Shown: positions 15,882 through 24,941 of the stretch, in pieces
How positions within the stretch are numbered: position 1 is the stretch's first letter
How the letters are laid out: every line of letters begins with the position of its first letter
DNA from: an uncultured Candidatus Melainabacteria bacterium
Lineage (GTDB): Bacteria; Cyanobacteriota; Vampirovibrionia; Gastranaerophilales; Gastranaerophilaceae
NCBI GenBank assembly: GCA_934667125.1
Contig: CAKULF010000002.1
Location: 248,001 to 312,000, forward strand
Reading direction: 5' to 3'
DNA: 64,000 nucleotides
Position numbers and translations under genes: made by a program
Notes under the pieces: model-generated
The model's database searches: none
Seen by the model: only the letters and a program-made list of their open reading frames with translations
What the model was told of the DNA's origin: nothing

Positions 15882-18041
15882 TTATTTCAAGCTTGCTAAA
15901 TATTCTTTTAATTCTTTAATTCTTGAATTTGCAAAGTCTGAAAGCTCGTCTTTTTCGCCTGCTTGATTTTTCAATTGAACATATTTTTCATAGTTCGCAA
16001 CAGCTTCTTTGTAGTTTTCACTATTATCCAAGTCAACCGCTAGAGAATAATATGCGTCTTTAAAGTTTGGATTTTTAGCCAAAAGCGCCTTATATTGCTT
16101 AATAGCCTCACTTGTTTTCTTTAATTCATCTAAACATAAAGCTCTATAATACATACTGTATTCATCGTTTGGTTTTTTAGCCAAAACCTTATTAAATTGA
16201 TTTAAGGCGTCATTAATATTGCCTTTTTCATATTGTTCAACAGCAACATTGATAAGATTTCCATATTCATTTTCTTCAATTGTCGCTAATAAATTCGCCA
16301 TTTCTTTATTGTTTTTATTCAAAGATAAAAGTTTTGAAGCAGTTTTCTTGGCATTATCAACATCATTCATTTGATAATATGCCCAAGCTGAACTTTCAAG
16401 CACTTCTTGGTTATTCGGTTCAGAAGATAATATTTCAAGATAATATTTATTAGCATTTTTATAATCTTCCAATTGCCAATAACAGCTTGCAATAGCCAAT
16501 TTTACTTCTTTTGTTTGAGATGAAATCTTGTTATATTCAGCAATTGCGCCTTTATAGTCTTTTGCTTCAAACAATTTTGTTGCTGCTTCGTATTGATTTG
16601 AAACAGAATATTCTTTTATATCTTTAACATATTGAGAAATTTTTTGATTGTTCGGCATAATAATCAAAGCTTGCTGGCAAATAGAATTTGCGTTTTCATA
16701 ATCTTTTTTATCAATATAAATTTGAGCAAGATTTATGTAGCTTTCTTCTTTTGATGGGTTAGCTTGAATAGCCTTTTTATAGTACGTTATAGCGCTATCA
16801 AGGTTTTTATTTTTATGAAGTTCAAGAGCATAATTAAATTGTGCTTCATAATCGTTTGGATTTTGATTAGCTTTTGAAGCTAAATAACTTTGAAGTTTAG
16901 TCCCTGTAAAGCGGTTATAGATAATATCTTCGGAGTTTTCTTTTGCTGATTTATCATTAGGATTTATTGATAAGATTGTTTCATATTGGCTCAATGCTTC
17001 ATCGAATTTGGATTGTGCTTTTAAAATATCAGCTTTATAATTTAAAACTTCAACATTTTTCGGATTTTTTGCCAATATTTGATTATAAACATTTAATGCG
17101 TTATTATAGTCTTTTTGTTGAGAATATAATGAAGCTAAATTATATAATATAGTTTCATCGCTTGAATCAAGCTGATAAGCCTTTTGATATTGGTTTTTAG
17201 CTTCTATATAGTTTCCTTGTTTTTGATAAATTGCCCCTAAATTAACATAACTTTGAGCATCATTTGGATTATTTACAATATTTTGAGTCCATTTATTTTC
17301 CAATATTTCAAGCAATTCGGGCGATTTATCCCCATATTTTAAAGCTAAATTATATTGTTCCATGCTTGCTTCAAAATTGCTTGCTTCATCAAGCATAACG
17401 CCGTATAAAAAGTGCAATTCAGGACTTGTCGGGTTTAAATCTATAGCAACTTTGAACATATCCATTGCCATTAACTTGTTATTTAAGTTTTTATAAATAT
17501 TTCCAAGATTTTTATAGGCAACATTTTTTTGAGATGTGTTTGTTAATTGTTTAAAATCATAGCCTGAAGCCGCTAGTTCGCCTTGCGCTTTAAGGATTTT
17601 AGCATTTCTTAATCTTTCAGCTTCAGAAGTTGGAATGTTTAATTTTTTTTCTAAATCATTAATTTCTCTTTGAGAATTATTTGCAAGCTGATTTAAAGTT
17701 TGATTTTGTTCATTTTTCCAATATTTTGCATAGAATAATGCGCTTTTATAGTCTGTTAAAGCTTTTTTAAACTCACGAGTTTGTTGCTTATAATATTGCG
17801 CTCTTGCATAATATGCGTTTGCAATTGAAGTTTGGGTTGTGGTGTCATAAGGTGAAAATCTTAAAACTTTTTTAAATTCCAAAATAGCAGAGGAATATTG
17901 ATTGTTGCTTAAATATTGCACGCCGTTTGTATAATATGCGCTATAGCGTTGAATATCCGCTTGCGAAACGTCTGCTAAAGTTTTATAGTTAAAAGTTAAA
18001 AACAAAAATAATGATAAAACTACGATAATTCTTTTTTTCAT
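15882..18041 (-). CDS. Exported tetratricopeptide-repeat (TPR) protein
   Basis: A signal peptide (MKKRIIVVLSLFLFLTFNYK, processing likely near LAD) is followed by about 680 residues of TPR repeats. At least a dozen units show the 34-residue W/Y-G-Y-A-P pattern, for example AQSYVNLGAIYQKQGNYIEA. ATG 18041 is chosen over the TTG four codons earlier because GTGGGGT sits just before it. Such proteins scaffold envelope complexes. No partner is visible. It is a single gene running leftward from the promoter region near 18060-18090. Confidence 0.85.
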   Translation of the reverse strand: MKKRIIVVLSLFLFLTFNYKTLADVSQADIQRYSAYYTNGVQYLSNNQYSSAILEFKKVLRFSPYDTTTQTSIANAYYARAQYYKQQTREFKKALTDYKSALFYAKYWKNEQNQTLNQLANNSQREINDLEKKLNIPTSEAERLRNAKILKAQGELAASGYDFKQLTNTSQKNVAYKNLGNIYKNLNNKLMAMDMFKVAIDLNPTSPELHFLYGVMLDEASNFEASMEQYNLALKYGDKSPELLEILENKWTQNIVNNPNDAQSYVNLGAIYQKQGNYIEAKNQYQKAYQLDSSDETILYNLASLYSQQKDYNNALNVYNQILAKNPKNVEVLNYKADILKAQSKFDEALSQYETILSINPNDKSAKENSEDIIYNRFTGTKLQSYLASKANQNPNDYEAQFNYALELHKNKNLDSAITYYKKAIQANPSKEESYINLAQIYIDKKDYENANSICQQALIIMPNNQKISQYVKDIKEYSVSNQYEAATKLFEAKDYKGAIAEYNKISSQTKEVKLAIASCYWQLEDYKNANKYYLEILSSEPNNQEVLESSAWAYYQMNDVDNAKKTASKLLSLNKNNKEMANLLATIEENEYGNLINVAVEQYEKGNINDALNQFNKVLAKKPNDEYSMYYRALCLDELKKTSEAIKQYKALLAKNPNFKDAYYSLAVDLDNSENYKEAVANYEKYVQLKNQAGEKDELSDFANSRIKELKEYLASLK

Positions 18042-18153
18042 ATTACCCCACAAAAATTATAACGTTATTATACTACAACATTTCAATGTTTTAATAGTAT
18101 GTAGTAGAATTATGGGTTAAATATTTAGTTTGAATTAACAATTCTCAACATTT

Positions 18154-18182
18154 TAGACATATATCTTTTTATAGCTTATAAT
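18154..18182 (+). promoter_or_regulatory. Promoter of the HTH/histidine-kinase pair
   Basis: TAGACA (18154-18159), 17 bases, TATAAT (18177-18182). The ribosome site AAGGGGAG (18203-18210) lies 7 bases before the GTG start. Confidence 0.7.
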
Positions 18183-18217
18183 GTCAAAGTAAAGTTTTAT
18201 TTAAGGGGAGAAAAATC

Positions 18218-18835
18218 GTGCAAGAATCATTGTTCAACACGGTTAAGAAATTGCAAAACGAAGAAAAAATAAACGTTGAAGAATTAGAATATGTTTTAAA
18301 ATGCGACATTGAAGAAGTTGTTAAATTATGCAAAAAGGCATGTTTAAAACCAAAAACCGACTCAAACGGAAACGCATATTTTACATCTGAAGATGTTAGC
18401 GTTCTTAAAAAAATGAAAGAACTATTTTCTAAAAGCAATTCTCTCCAAAACCAAGCACAAGCTCCTCAAATAGAACAAAATCAAGTTAATCTTAATCAAA
18501 AAGTTAATTTTTTAACAAAAGCAAGAAACAGAATTAAATCTAAAGAAATGGTTCAACCGCTTGCAAATATTGAACACCCTACAAATATTGTTCAATCAAG
18601 CCTTGCTCAATTTGAACAAAATATCGTTACAAAAATTAGCGAATTATTAAGCGAAAAAATGGACGGTTTTGATGAGATTATTGTTGAACTTATCCGTTCA
18701 AAAACAGAAAACGAAAACCTTAGACAACAAGTTAATTCCTTAAATAAACAAGTATTTATCTTGAAAAACGAATTAGCAGCTTTTGAACCTATGGCTTTTG
18801 GTTTTTACAAAAGAACAGAAAAAAAAGATATCTAG
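18218..18835 (+). CDS. HTH-like N-domain plus coiled-coil protein, unknown function
   Basis: The start is GTG with a strong ribosome site. Residues 1-70 resemble a MerR-type winged helix (INVEELEYVLKCDIEEVVKL then GNAYFTSEDVSVLKKM). Residues 75-110 are a Gln/Asn-rich linker. Residues 130-190 are a coiled coil with leucine spacing (LRQQVNSLNKQVFILKNEL). It precedes the histidine kinase by 25 bases in the same unit. A DNA-binding or scaffolding partner of the kinase is plausible, but it has no receiver domain. Confidence 0.65.
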   Translation: MQESLFNTVKKLQNEEKINVEELEYVLKCDIEEVVKLCKKACLKPKTDSNGNAYFTSEDVSVLKKMKELFSKSNSLQNQAQAPQIEQNQVNLNQKVNFLTKARNRIKSKEMVQPLANIEHPTNIVQSSLAQFEQNIVTKISELLSEKMDGFDEIIVELIRSKTENENLRQQVNSLNKQVFILKNELAAFEPMAFGFYKRTEKKDI

Positions 18836-18860
18836 CTTTCGACTATTTTAAAACTTAAAA

Positions 18861-20561
18861 ATGAGTAATGCACTTATAAATTTTTATCATAACCTTGAAG
18901 AACCCATTATAATCTATGATAAAAAACAAAACATTCTATATCACAACCTTTCTTTTAAGAAAATTTTTGCACAGTTTAACAATTCTAAAGGCTTGGATTG
19001 CTTAAACAAAATCAGCTATAAGTTTTCTTATCAAATGTGTTTTTTAAAAACAGAAGATGTTAGAACCTATAACCCAATTATTTCGGCGATTAGCGCTACT
19101 AATAATTTTACAACTTTCGCAACATATCAAAAAGACGAAAATATTTTTTATCATTTTATGATAAAAGCTTTTAGCATTAAAAACCGCTACAGAGTAGTGT
19201 ATTTCTATGATATAACCAACGAAAAACAAGCAGAAAAGCTAAAAGAAGAAAATGAAAGATTAAGAATTCAAAATATTGAATTTGCTTCGACTAATTCAAA
19301 AGCTCAAAACCAAGCGGTTAAAATGGCGCTTTTGAATAGAATTTCGATAAGTATTAAAAACGAACTTGATATTAAAACCTTAATAACTAAGTCCCTAAAG
19401 GAATTGAGCGTTGTTTTCGGGGCGAATAAGAGTTATTATGCTGAGTTTAATCAAGGCGAATTTATTATAAAATATACTTATCCTGATGTTTTTGCCCCTC
19501 AAATTAATGAAAAAATAATCTATTCTAAAAATATTTTAGACGATTTACACTCGGGCAAAAATTCTATTCAAACCTGTCTAAAAGAGCATGATGGCGCTTC
19601 TATTCCACTTTTAAATTCAACAAACAGGATTATTATACCAATTTTAAATAACGAACAGCTTTTAGGAATAGCGGTTATTTTCACCCCAAAAAAAGAAATA
19701 ACGGAAATTGAAAAAGAGCTTTTAGTTGGAATTTCAATGCAAATATCATCTTCATTAAACCAAGCTAATTTATTTTCTCAAATTTCGCAAAAAAAAGAAG
19801 AGCTTGAAAGCGCCATAAAAGAGCTAAAAGAAACCCAATTGCAGCTGATTAATTCTGAAAAAATGGCTTCGCTTGGTCAACTTGTTGCTTCTGTTGCGCA
19901 TGAAATTAATACTCCATTAGGCGCAATAAACGCTAATAACGAGATGATGAACAGAGTTTTTGAACAATTTGATATAAGCACGCTTGATATTTTAAAACAG
20001 ATTAATTCTGTTGATAAAGAGGCGATTAAAAGAATAACCGATATTGTTCAATCCTTAAAAAGGTTTGTGCGACTGGATGAAACGACTCAACAAAAGGCAA
20101 ACATCAATGATGAATTGGATTTAACGCTTCGTCTTATTCATCATAAAATTAAAAGAAATTTCAAAATTATAAAAGAATATGGCGAAATTCCGCTTGTTAA
20201 TTGCTATCCAAACATGCTTAATCAAGTCTTTTTAAATATTTTAATGAACGGAGTACATTCAATTAACAATATTCAGGATAAAAACCCGTCTTATCAAGGA
20301 AAACTCAAACTTAAAACGTTTATTGATGATGAATTTTTAAATATCGAAATATTGGATAACGGCGAGGGTATTCAAGAAAAAAATAAAGAAAAAATCTTTC
20401 AAGCAGGCTTCACCACTAAAAAGAAAGGTCAAGGAACAGGGCTTGGGCTTGCAATTTGCAAAAAAATTATTGAAAAACATAATGGAAAAATCAATTTTGA
20501 AAGCAATATTGATAATGAAGATTTTAGAACAAAATTTACTATTCAAATTCCTTTAAGCTAG
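18861..20561 (+). CDS. Soluble sensor histidine kinase (PAS-like, GAF, HisKA, HATPase)
   Basis: Residues about 10-120 look PAS-like, 165-305 GAF-like, and a coiled linker leads to the HisKA phosphoacceptor H347 (LVASVAHEINTPLGA). The ATPase domain has N-box NQVFLNILMNGVHSI, G1 DNGEGI, F-box and G2 GQGTGLGLAICKKI. No membrane helix is present, so it senses something in the cytosol. No response regulator is adjacent; the receiver-STAS protein at 6108-7022 is a candidate partner by elimination only. Its 3' end overlaps the converging HExxH gene by 9 bases. Confidence 0.88.
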   Translation: MSNALINFYHNLEEPIIIYDKKQNILYHNLSFKKIFAQFNNSKGLDCLNKISYKFSYQMCFLKTEDVRTYNPIISAISATNNFTTFATYQKDENIFYHFMIKAFSIKNRYRVVYFYDITNEKQAEKLKEENERLRIQNIEFASTNSKAQNQAVKMALLNRISISIKNELDIKTLITKSLKELSVVFGANKSYYAEFNQGEFIIKYTYPDVFAPQINEKIIYSKNILDDLHSGKNSIQTCLKEHDGASIPLLNSTNRIIIPILNNEQLLGIAVIFTPKKEITEIEKELLVGISMQISSSLNQANLFSQISQKKEELESAIKELKETQLQLINSEKMASLGQLVASVAHEINTPLGAINANNEMMNRVFEQFDISTLDILKQINSVDKEAIKRITDIVQSLKRFVRLDETTQQKANINDELDLTLRLIHHKIKRNFKIIKEYGEIPLVNCYPNMLNQVFLNILMNGVHSINNIQDKNPSYQGKLKLKTFIDDEFLNIEILDNGEGIQEKNKEKIFQAGFTTKKKGQGTGLGLAICKKIIEKHNGKINFESNIDNEDFRTKFTIQIPLS

Positions 20562-21785
20562 CTTGGAATTAATTATTTCAAGAAGAATTTCAAAAGTTTT
20601 TATAATTGTTTTAAGTTCAAGATATTCTTCTTTTGAAAGAGTTGATAAATCAAAAGAAAATTCATTTTTATATGCTTCAATTTCATCCAAAGTTTTCGCT
20701 CTTGCAATAGTTAACGCTGCCTTGCGGTTGAAATTTGGCATATCTTCAGTGTAATCATCTAAAATAACGGTTAGAGCGTTTGAAACCTGTTTTTTAAATG
20801 TTTCATCAATATACACCTCATCACCATCTTGTTTTGCCAAATCAATTATTTTATCCCTATAATCTGAAATTTGAAGCGAAAATAAAACATCTTCAATCTC
20901 ATAAAATACATTTTCGCCCGCCATTAAACTATCCAAATCATCAAGATTTTCATTTGCCAATTTTTCAATTATACCAAAATAGCTTTTATCCAAAGTTGTA
21001 TATTGCAAAATATGAGTCATTTCATGGGTAATTGAGCGCAGCATAGGCTCTTTTTCTAAATCAGGTTGAAATTCAAAAGATTTTTTCAATGGTTTGAATT
21101 GAACTTTTCCATCCTTAATTTCATAAAAACATAAAACATTTGCCGTTCCTGAAACATTTTTAAAACTTCTTTTGAAAATATTTTGCTTTTTAACTTCAAC
21201 ATCAGGAGCAAAAACTTGAATTAACTTTTTAAGATACGCAAGGCTCAAAACGTCGTTATTATTGCCATAATCCAGAAGTTCCCGCTTAAATAAATTTAAT
21301 TTATTTTCAAAGGAATCATCCTCATCAACCAAAGATTTTAAAATAGCAAACATAAATGCTTCATAAATTTCGGTTTTTATGTTTGGTTTTTTAGATAATT
21401 TTTCTTCTTTTTTACTCTCATAGCACTTATTTTTTGCGCAAACTAGCATATTTTCTTTTAAATATTTTCTATCCAACGCACCATTTTGTTTTTCAAATTT
21501 TTCAATCGAAGAATTAATTATATTATACATTCCCTCGATTGGTGTGGTTTTTGTTTCTTTTTTAAAAATTCTATTTAGTGTTGCAAAGTTAAATGGCAGA
21601 GCGTTTTTACAATATTTTTCAACAACATCATAAATTGAACTTTCAATATCTGAAAATATAGTTTTTTCAACAGGAATAGTATAAAGCCTTAGTTCATCAT
21701 TATTTTGAGCTTCTATAATAGGAGGGGTTTGATTTTTAAAAGAAGTTTTTGAAAAATTTAAAGAAGAAATGCTTGGAATTTTCAT
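20553..21785 (-). CDS. Putative zinc metalloprotease-like protein (HEMTH)
   Basis: The 410-residue product carries HEMTH at about 254-258 inside LRSITHEMTHILQYT, a good zincin helix. The first residues (MKIPSISSLNFSKTSFKNQ) resemble the HExxH protein at 5028-6035 in their Ser/Ile/Phe pattern, while the rest differs, so the two may share a targeting element rather than full homology. No classical signal peptide or membrane helix is seen. It is transcribed toward the histidine kinase, away from the tRNA. The family is not recognised. Confidence 0.6.
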   Translation of the reverse strand: MKIPSISSLNFSKTSFKNQTPPIIEAQNNDELRLYTIPVEKTIFSDIESSIYDVVEKYCKNALPFNFATLNRIFKKETKTTPIEGMYNIINSSIEKFEKQNGALDRKYLKENMLVCAKNKCYESKKEEKLSKKPNIKTEIYEAFMFAILKSLVDEDDSFENKLNLFKRELLDYGNNNDVLSLAYLKKLIQVFAPDVEVKKQNIFKRSFKNVSGTANVLCFYEIKDGKVQFKPLKKSFEFQPDLEKEPMLRSITHEMTHILQYTTLDKSYFGIIEKLANENLDDLDSLMAGENVFYEIEDVLFSLQISDYRDKIIDLAKQDGDEVYIDETFKKQVSNALTVILDDYTEDMPNFNRKAALTIARAKTLDEIEAYKNEFSFDLSTLSKEEYLELKTIIKTFEILLEIINSKLA

Positions 21786-21855
21786 TATTTTTCCTTGTGC
21801 TTATGTTGATTTTATAAGTCTTGTAAAAAAATTTTTTTGCTATTTTAAAAAAGAC

Positions 21856-21883
21856 TTGCAAAGTTTGTTTTATCAAGTATGAT
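21856..21883 (+). promoter_or_regulatory. tRNA-Arg promoter
   Basis: TTGCAA (21856-21861), 16 bases, TATGAT (21878-21883), about 48 bases before the tRNA. Confidence 0.65.
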
Positions 21884-21931
21884 ATAAATACGGTTGACAG
21901 CCGAATGTTGCTTTTGCAATGTTCAAAATAT

Positions 21932-22005
21932 GCCCTGGTAGCTCAGCTGGATAGAGCAACTGCCTTCTAAGCAGTAGGTCATGCGTTCGAATCGCATCCA
22001 GGGTA
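21932..22005 (+). tRNA. tRNA-Arg (anticodon TCT)
   Basis: Full cloverleaf of 74 bases: acceptor GCCCTGG/CCAGGGT (G-U closing pair), D arm GCTC...GAGC, anticodon arm ACTGC-CTTCTAA-GCAGT with anticodon TCT, five-base variable loop, and T arm ATGCG-TTCGAAT-CGCAT. CCA is not encoded. The phage core site begins in the anticodon loop, so the 3' half here is phage-supplied and rebuilds an intact gene. Confidence 0.97.
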
Positions 22006-22011
22006 AATTTA
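21964..22011 (+). repeat. attL core (48-bp direct repeat)
   Basis: Identical to 53522-53569. It runs from the anticodon loop through the tRNA 3' end and 6 bases beyond. The flanking base differs on both sides (21963 C versus 53521 T; 22012 A versus 53570 T), which fixes the limits. Confidence 0.97.
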
Positions 22012-22020
22012 AAAAATTAG

Positions 22021-22048
22021 AAGTGGCAAAGGTTTTAGCCACTTTTTT
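22021..22048. terminator. Phage-borne terminator after tRNA-Arg
   Basis: 7-bp stem AAGTGGC/GCCACTT (22021-22027, 22038-22044) with a T-run. It replaces the original host terminator carried away to 53572-53597. Confidence 0.8.
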
Positions 22049-22086
22049 ATTGCAAAAATTTTTATTGGTGAAACTTATTTAATAAA

Positions 22087-22110
22087 AACTTCCCCACTAT
22101 TTCCCCACTT
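22087..22110 (+). repeat. Integrase arm-type site, left
   Basis: A 24-bp sequence repeated exactly at 53381-53404. It contains two TTCCCCACT copies 11 bases apart (22090-22098, 22101-22109), the one-turn spacing expected for arm-binding sites. A second shared element, AAGTATT(C/T)AAAAGAATTAAA, begins at 22119 and at 53474. Confidence 0.75.
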
Positions 22111-22133
22111 GTGAATAAAAGTATTCAAAAGAA

Positions 22134-23195
22134 TTAAAAAGAGCTTAAAGCGTCTATTGCTTGTTTTTTTCGTTCGGGGACGGGGTGAGCATAGCGCATG
22201 GTTGTTTGAATGTTTGCATGCCCTAAAATTTCTTGAACAACCGCAAGGTCAATTCCTGCTTCAACCATTCGCGTGGCGACAGTATGTCTAAAATCGTGAA
22301 ATCTGAATTTTTTAATTTTTGCCTGCAGTATTAAATTATTAAATGCATGTTTTATATCGTTGTATTTTGTACCCGTTTCATGATTTATAAAAACATATTC
22401 CGATTTATTTGTTTTATCGTTCAATGCTTCTTTTAATATAGGTTTTAATTTTTTTGATATAGGAATTTTGCGCGCCTTGCCCGACTTCGTTTTCAAAAGT
22501 TCAATATAACCGTTTTTAATATCGACACAAGATTTCAAAAGTCCGAATATTTCCCCGCGACGCATTCCAGTTTGAAGTGCGCAAATTATAAGATTTTCTA
22601 AATGTTTATAGGGGTAAAATTCTTTTTTTATTTTTTCGCGAGTTGTTACGGTATAGTGATAATTTAAGGCTTCAAAAAGTCGTTTTTCTTCTTTTTTATC
22701 TAAAAATCTGATTTTGAAATTATCTTCTTTTAATTTTTTAACTTGTTGCATGGGGTTTTTGTCAATAAGCCCATTTGCTATTCCTAGATTAAACATTTTA
22801 CTAAGGGCTTGCAAATGACGATTTATCGTTGAATTTTTATTGGTGGTATTATCCTTTAAGTAAGCTTTAAAATTTTCAATACTGGACGATGTGATTGTTT
22901 TAGCTTCGCAATTTCCCCAATATTTCAAAAAGACGTTAACAGAATTAACATCATTTTGATAACTATTTTTATTGGTTTTTGAATAATTAAGATAAATTGT
23001 TGTTAAATCTTTTAATTTTGGTAAGATTTTTGCCTTTGCATAGTTCAAATTACCACGCATGATTTCCGTTGCTATTATTTTTTCGGCTTGCAGAGCTGAA
23101 CGTTCGTCAACCGCTAACGGACACCGTCGTTCATAGCGCACGCCGTCAATTTGAAATCTACAATACCACTTATTACCTTTTTTTCTAACTGTCAT
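22134..23195 (-). CDS. int: Tyrosine integrase
   Basis: Catalyses recombination between attP and the tRNA-Arg attB. The N-terminal arm-binding domain (1-55, TVRKKGNKWYCRFQIDGVRY) is followed by a SAM-like core-binding domain (60-155) and a catalytic domain with R212 (TGMRRGE), a K in KTKSGK, H300-x-x-R303 (FHDFRHT), H326 (LGHANI) and nucleophile Y335. Length 353 is typical. It lies beside attL and reads toward it; its stop codon falls within the AAAAGAATTAAAAAG repeat, so arm sites and gene end overlap. Confidence 0.96.
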   Translation of the reverse strand: MTVRKKGNKWYCRFQIDGVRYERRCPLAVDERSALQAEKIIATEIMRGNLNYAKAKILPKLKDLTTIYLNYSKTNKNSYQNDVNSVNVFLKYWGNCEAKTITSSSIENFKAYLKDNTTNKNSTINRHLQALSKMFNLGIANGLIDKNPMQQVKKLKEDNFKIRFLDKKEEKRLFEALNYHYTVTTREKIKKEFYPYKHLENLIICALQTGMRRGEIFGLLKSCVDIKNGYIELLKTKSGKARKIPISKKLKPILKEALNDKTNKSEYVFINHETGTKYNDIKHAFNNLILQAKIKKFRFHDFRHTVATRMVEAGIDLAVVQEILGHANIQTTMRYAHPVPERKKQAIDALSSF

Positions 23196-23246
23196 ACATT
23201 TCCTTTAAGCGATTGTCTTTAATTAGACAGTCGCTTTTTTTGTTAT

Positions 23247-23657
23247 TTATTCGCGGTTGTCTTCAATCTTAACCCCTTTTGTTTTCAAGAAGTCCGCAAT
23301 TTTGTCGGCTTCAAAACGAATGGATTTAAAAATATATTCAATATGCGAATGCATGCAAATTTTGAAATATGTTTCGTCTTTGTGTTCCCATATATCAAAA
23401 TAGTAAATTGATTCGATTTCGTTTTCGATTTTTTCTTTGTCTTGAATTATAAAGAACAAATTGTCTTCAAATGTGATTGCACAATCGCCACGATTAACGT
23501 TTCCATCTTTTTTGCGTAATTTACTAACCGAACACAAAAAAGGCTTTAAATTTTCGATGTCAGACGTCGCATTTTGATTTTTTAGTCCCTCAATTCCTTT
23601 TTTGATTGCAAAAATTGCAAATGCAACGATTCCGCAAAATAAAATTAAATAAAACAT
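23247..23657 (-). CDS. Small membrane-anchored phage protein, unknown
   Basis: 136 residues: an N-terminal transmembrane helix (YLILFCGIVAFAIFAI) then a cytosolic or exported beta-rich domain. ATG 23657 is chosen over the TTG two codons earlier because AAGGGG fits it. It lies between repressor and integrase in the leftward lysogeny unit, a usual place for superinfection-exclusion or other lysogenic-conversion genes. The family is not recognised. Confidence 0.7.
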   Translation of the reverse strand: MFYLILFCGIVAFAIFAIKKGIEGLKNQNATSDIENLKPFLCSVSKLRKKDGNVNRGDCAITFEDNLFFIIQDKEKIENEIESIYYFDIWEHKDETYFKICMHSHIEYIFKSIRFEADKIADFLKTKGVKIEDNRE

Positions 23658-23670
23658 AGTCAAACCCCTT

Positions 23671-24324
23671 TTATAATCTTATTCGGGGTAGTATGCGCCC
23701 GAAAACTTTGAAATCGACATCGCGTTCAATAAAAAACGGTTCATATTCTTTATTTACGGAAATACACTTAATTTTATTTCCTGCGCGGTTTATTTCCTTA
23801 ACGTAGCATTGCCCGTCATACCTAAACGCGTATATTTGCCCGTCGGTCAAGTTTGTGTCTGATTCGTCTATAATTACGCGATCGCCATGCTGATATTCAG
23901 GGAACATGGAATTTCCCGAAACGCAAACCATTTTACAATTTTTCGGATTAACACGCATGCCCCTCTCAGACATCAAAAAGCGCGAATCAATGACAACCGT
24001 TTCAGAATTTTCGTCCAAGACTTCGCAACCGTAACCCGCCGAAAGATAAACGTCAGGGAAAAATTCAAGTCGTGCAAGTTCGATTTTGTTTCTATTTTCT
24101 TCTATTTCTTCGATTATTTTTGCAGACTGACATGCCGTATCTGTTAAAATAACCTTGAAATATTTTTCCAGTCTTTTTAATTCGTCAAATTTAACTTTTG
24201 ACCCGTTACTCTTACGGGTGCTTATTGTTGACAATTTTCGACCAAGAACGTCCGCGATTTTTTGGTAACTAACTTCACTATTTGTTAAGTTTTGTAATGT
24301 GGTCTTTAATTCTTTAAAATCCAT
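23671..24324 (-). CDS. CI/LexA-type repressor with S24 peptidase domain
   Basis: Prophage repressor. An N-terminal HTH (about 15-55, VSYQKIADVLGRKLSTISTR) is joined to an S24 domain with catalytic S139 (SGNSMFP) and K176 (CYVKEI). The bond A96-G97 in LSAGYG matches the Ala-Gly self-cleavage site, so induction by the RecA filament is expected; recA is present at 59663. It is transcribed leftward with the membrane protein and probably int, diverging from the early genes. Confidence 0.93.
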   Translation of the reverse strand: MDFKELKTTLQNLTNSEVSYQKIADVLGRKLSTISTRKSNGSKVKFDELKRLEKYFKVILTDTACQSAKIIEEIEENRNKIELARLEFFPDVYLSAGYGCEVLDENSETVVIDSRFLMSERGMRVNPKNCKMVCVSGNSMFPEYQHGDRVIIDESDTNLTDGQIYAFRYDGQCYVKEINRAGNKIKCISVNKEYEPFFIERDVDFKVFGRILPRIRL

Positions 24325-24367
24325 AGTTTTGACCCCTTTTATTTGTTCTTGACTACACTTTTTGAAT

Positions 24368-24414
24368 GAATGTTCGATATTTATTTGACAAACATTCGAT
24401 TTTTATTCTATTAT
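24368..24414 (+). promoter_or_regulatory. Early rightward promoter with overlapping operator
   Basis: TTGACA (24385-24390), 18 bases, TATTAT (24409-24414). An inverted repeat GAATGTTCG (24368-24376), 12 bases, CAAACATTC (24389-24397) covers the -35 box, so a bound repressor would block it. No consensus leftward promoter was recognised for the repressor. Confidence 0.75.
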
Positions 24415-24429
24415 TTAATTAAGTTAATT

Positions 24430-24448
24430 ACTTATTAAATCAATAAGT
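24430..24448. promoter_or_regulatory. Inverted repeat in early leader
   Basis: ACTTATT (24430-24436), 5 bases, AATAAGT (24442-24448), within a tract of repeated TTAGTTA/TTAATTA motifs (24415-24470). A second operator, for the RHH protein encoded next or for the repressor, is plausible. Confidence 0.45.
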
Positions 24449-24546
24449 TAGTTAATTAGTTAGTTATTTAAAATAATAACACAAAAAACAAAAGCGCAAT
24501 ATTAGTGCTTATTTTGTGGTGCGAAAACAGAGAGAAAGAGGACAAC

Positions 24547-24717
24547 ATGGCAGACGAAAAAGAGTTCAAGACGGGTTATTCAACAACGTTAAGAATTGCA
24601 ACAATTCAAACATTAGACGAATTTGCGTCGAAGCTCAAAACAAAACGTTCGGACATCGGTCGAAAAATTATCGAATATTTTATCGAACATAACGACGTCG
24701 AAGATTTGCAAGAATAG
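24547..24717 (+). CDS. Ribbon-helix-helix DNA-binding protein
   Basis: 56 residues. A basic/hydrophobic strand (GYSTTLRIATI) and two helices (QTLDEFASKL, KRSDIGRKIIEYFIE) match CopG/Arc-type RHH regulators. ATG 24547 is preceded by AAAGAGG; the longer in-frame ATG upstream has no such site. As first gene of the rightward unit it probably regulates early transcription, like Cro. Confidence 0.75.
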   Translation: MADEKEFKTGYSTTLRIATIQTLDEFASKLKTKRSDIGRKIIEYFIEHNDVEDLQE

Positions 24718-24725
24718 GGGGCAAT

Positions 24726-24917
24726 ATGGAGCTTTTAACAGTCGAAGAAGTTGCGACAATGTTGCATTTAAAAAACCGAAAGACAGTTGACAACTGGTTG
24801 TATAGCGGAACACTACCCCGCGAATTAACCATGAAAATCGGAAGAAAATTATTCTTCGTTAAATCAAAATTAGAAGAATTTATTAAAAACAGTTATGAAG
24901 CGCAAAATCAAGCGTAA
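24726..24917 (+). CDS. Excisionase-like HTH protein
   Basis: 63 residues forming one MerR/HTH_17-type winged helix: LLTVEEVATMLHLKNRKTV then WLYSGTLPRELTMKIGRKLF. The family includes phage excisionases and small regulators. A GGGG ribosome site lies 5 bases upstream. It is the best candidate for the excision partner of Int, but a purely regulatory role fits equally. Confidence 0.7.
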   Translation: MELLTVEEVATMLHLKNRKTVDNWLYSGTLPRELTMKIGRKLFFVKSKLEEFIKNSYEAQNQA

Positions 24918-24941
24918 TTTAAAAAGCGGGATTTAGAGAGA

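Noticed and set aside
24325..24546. CRISPR-like array from the repeated TTAGTTA/TTAATTA tract
   Set aside because: Units are short, irregular and unspaced; no leader or cas genes. Better explained as operator or simple A/T-rich DNA.
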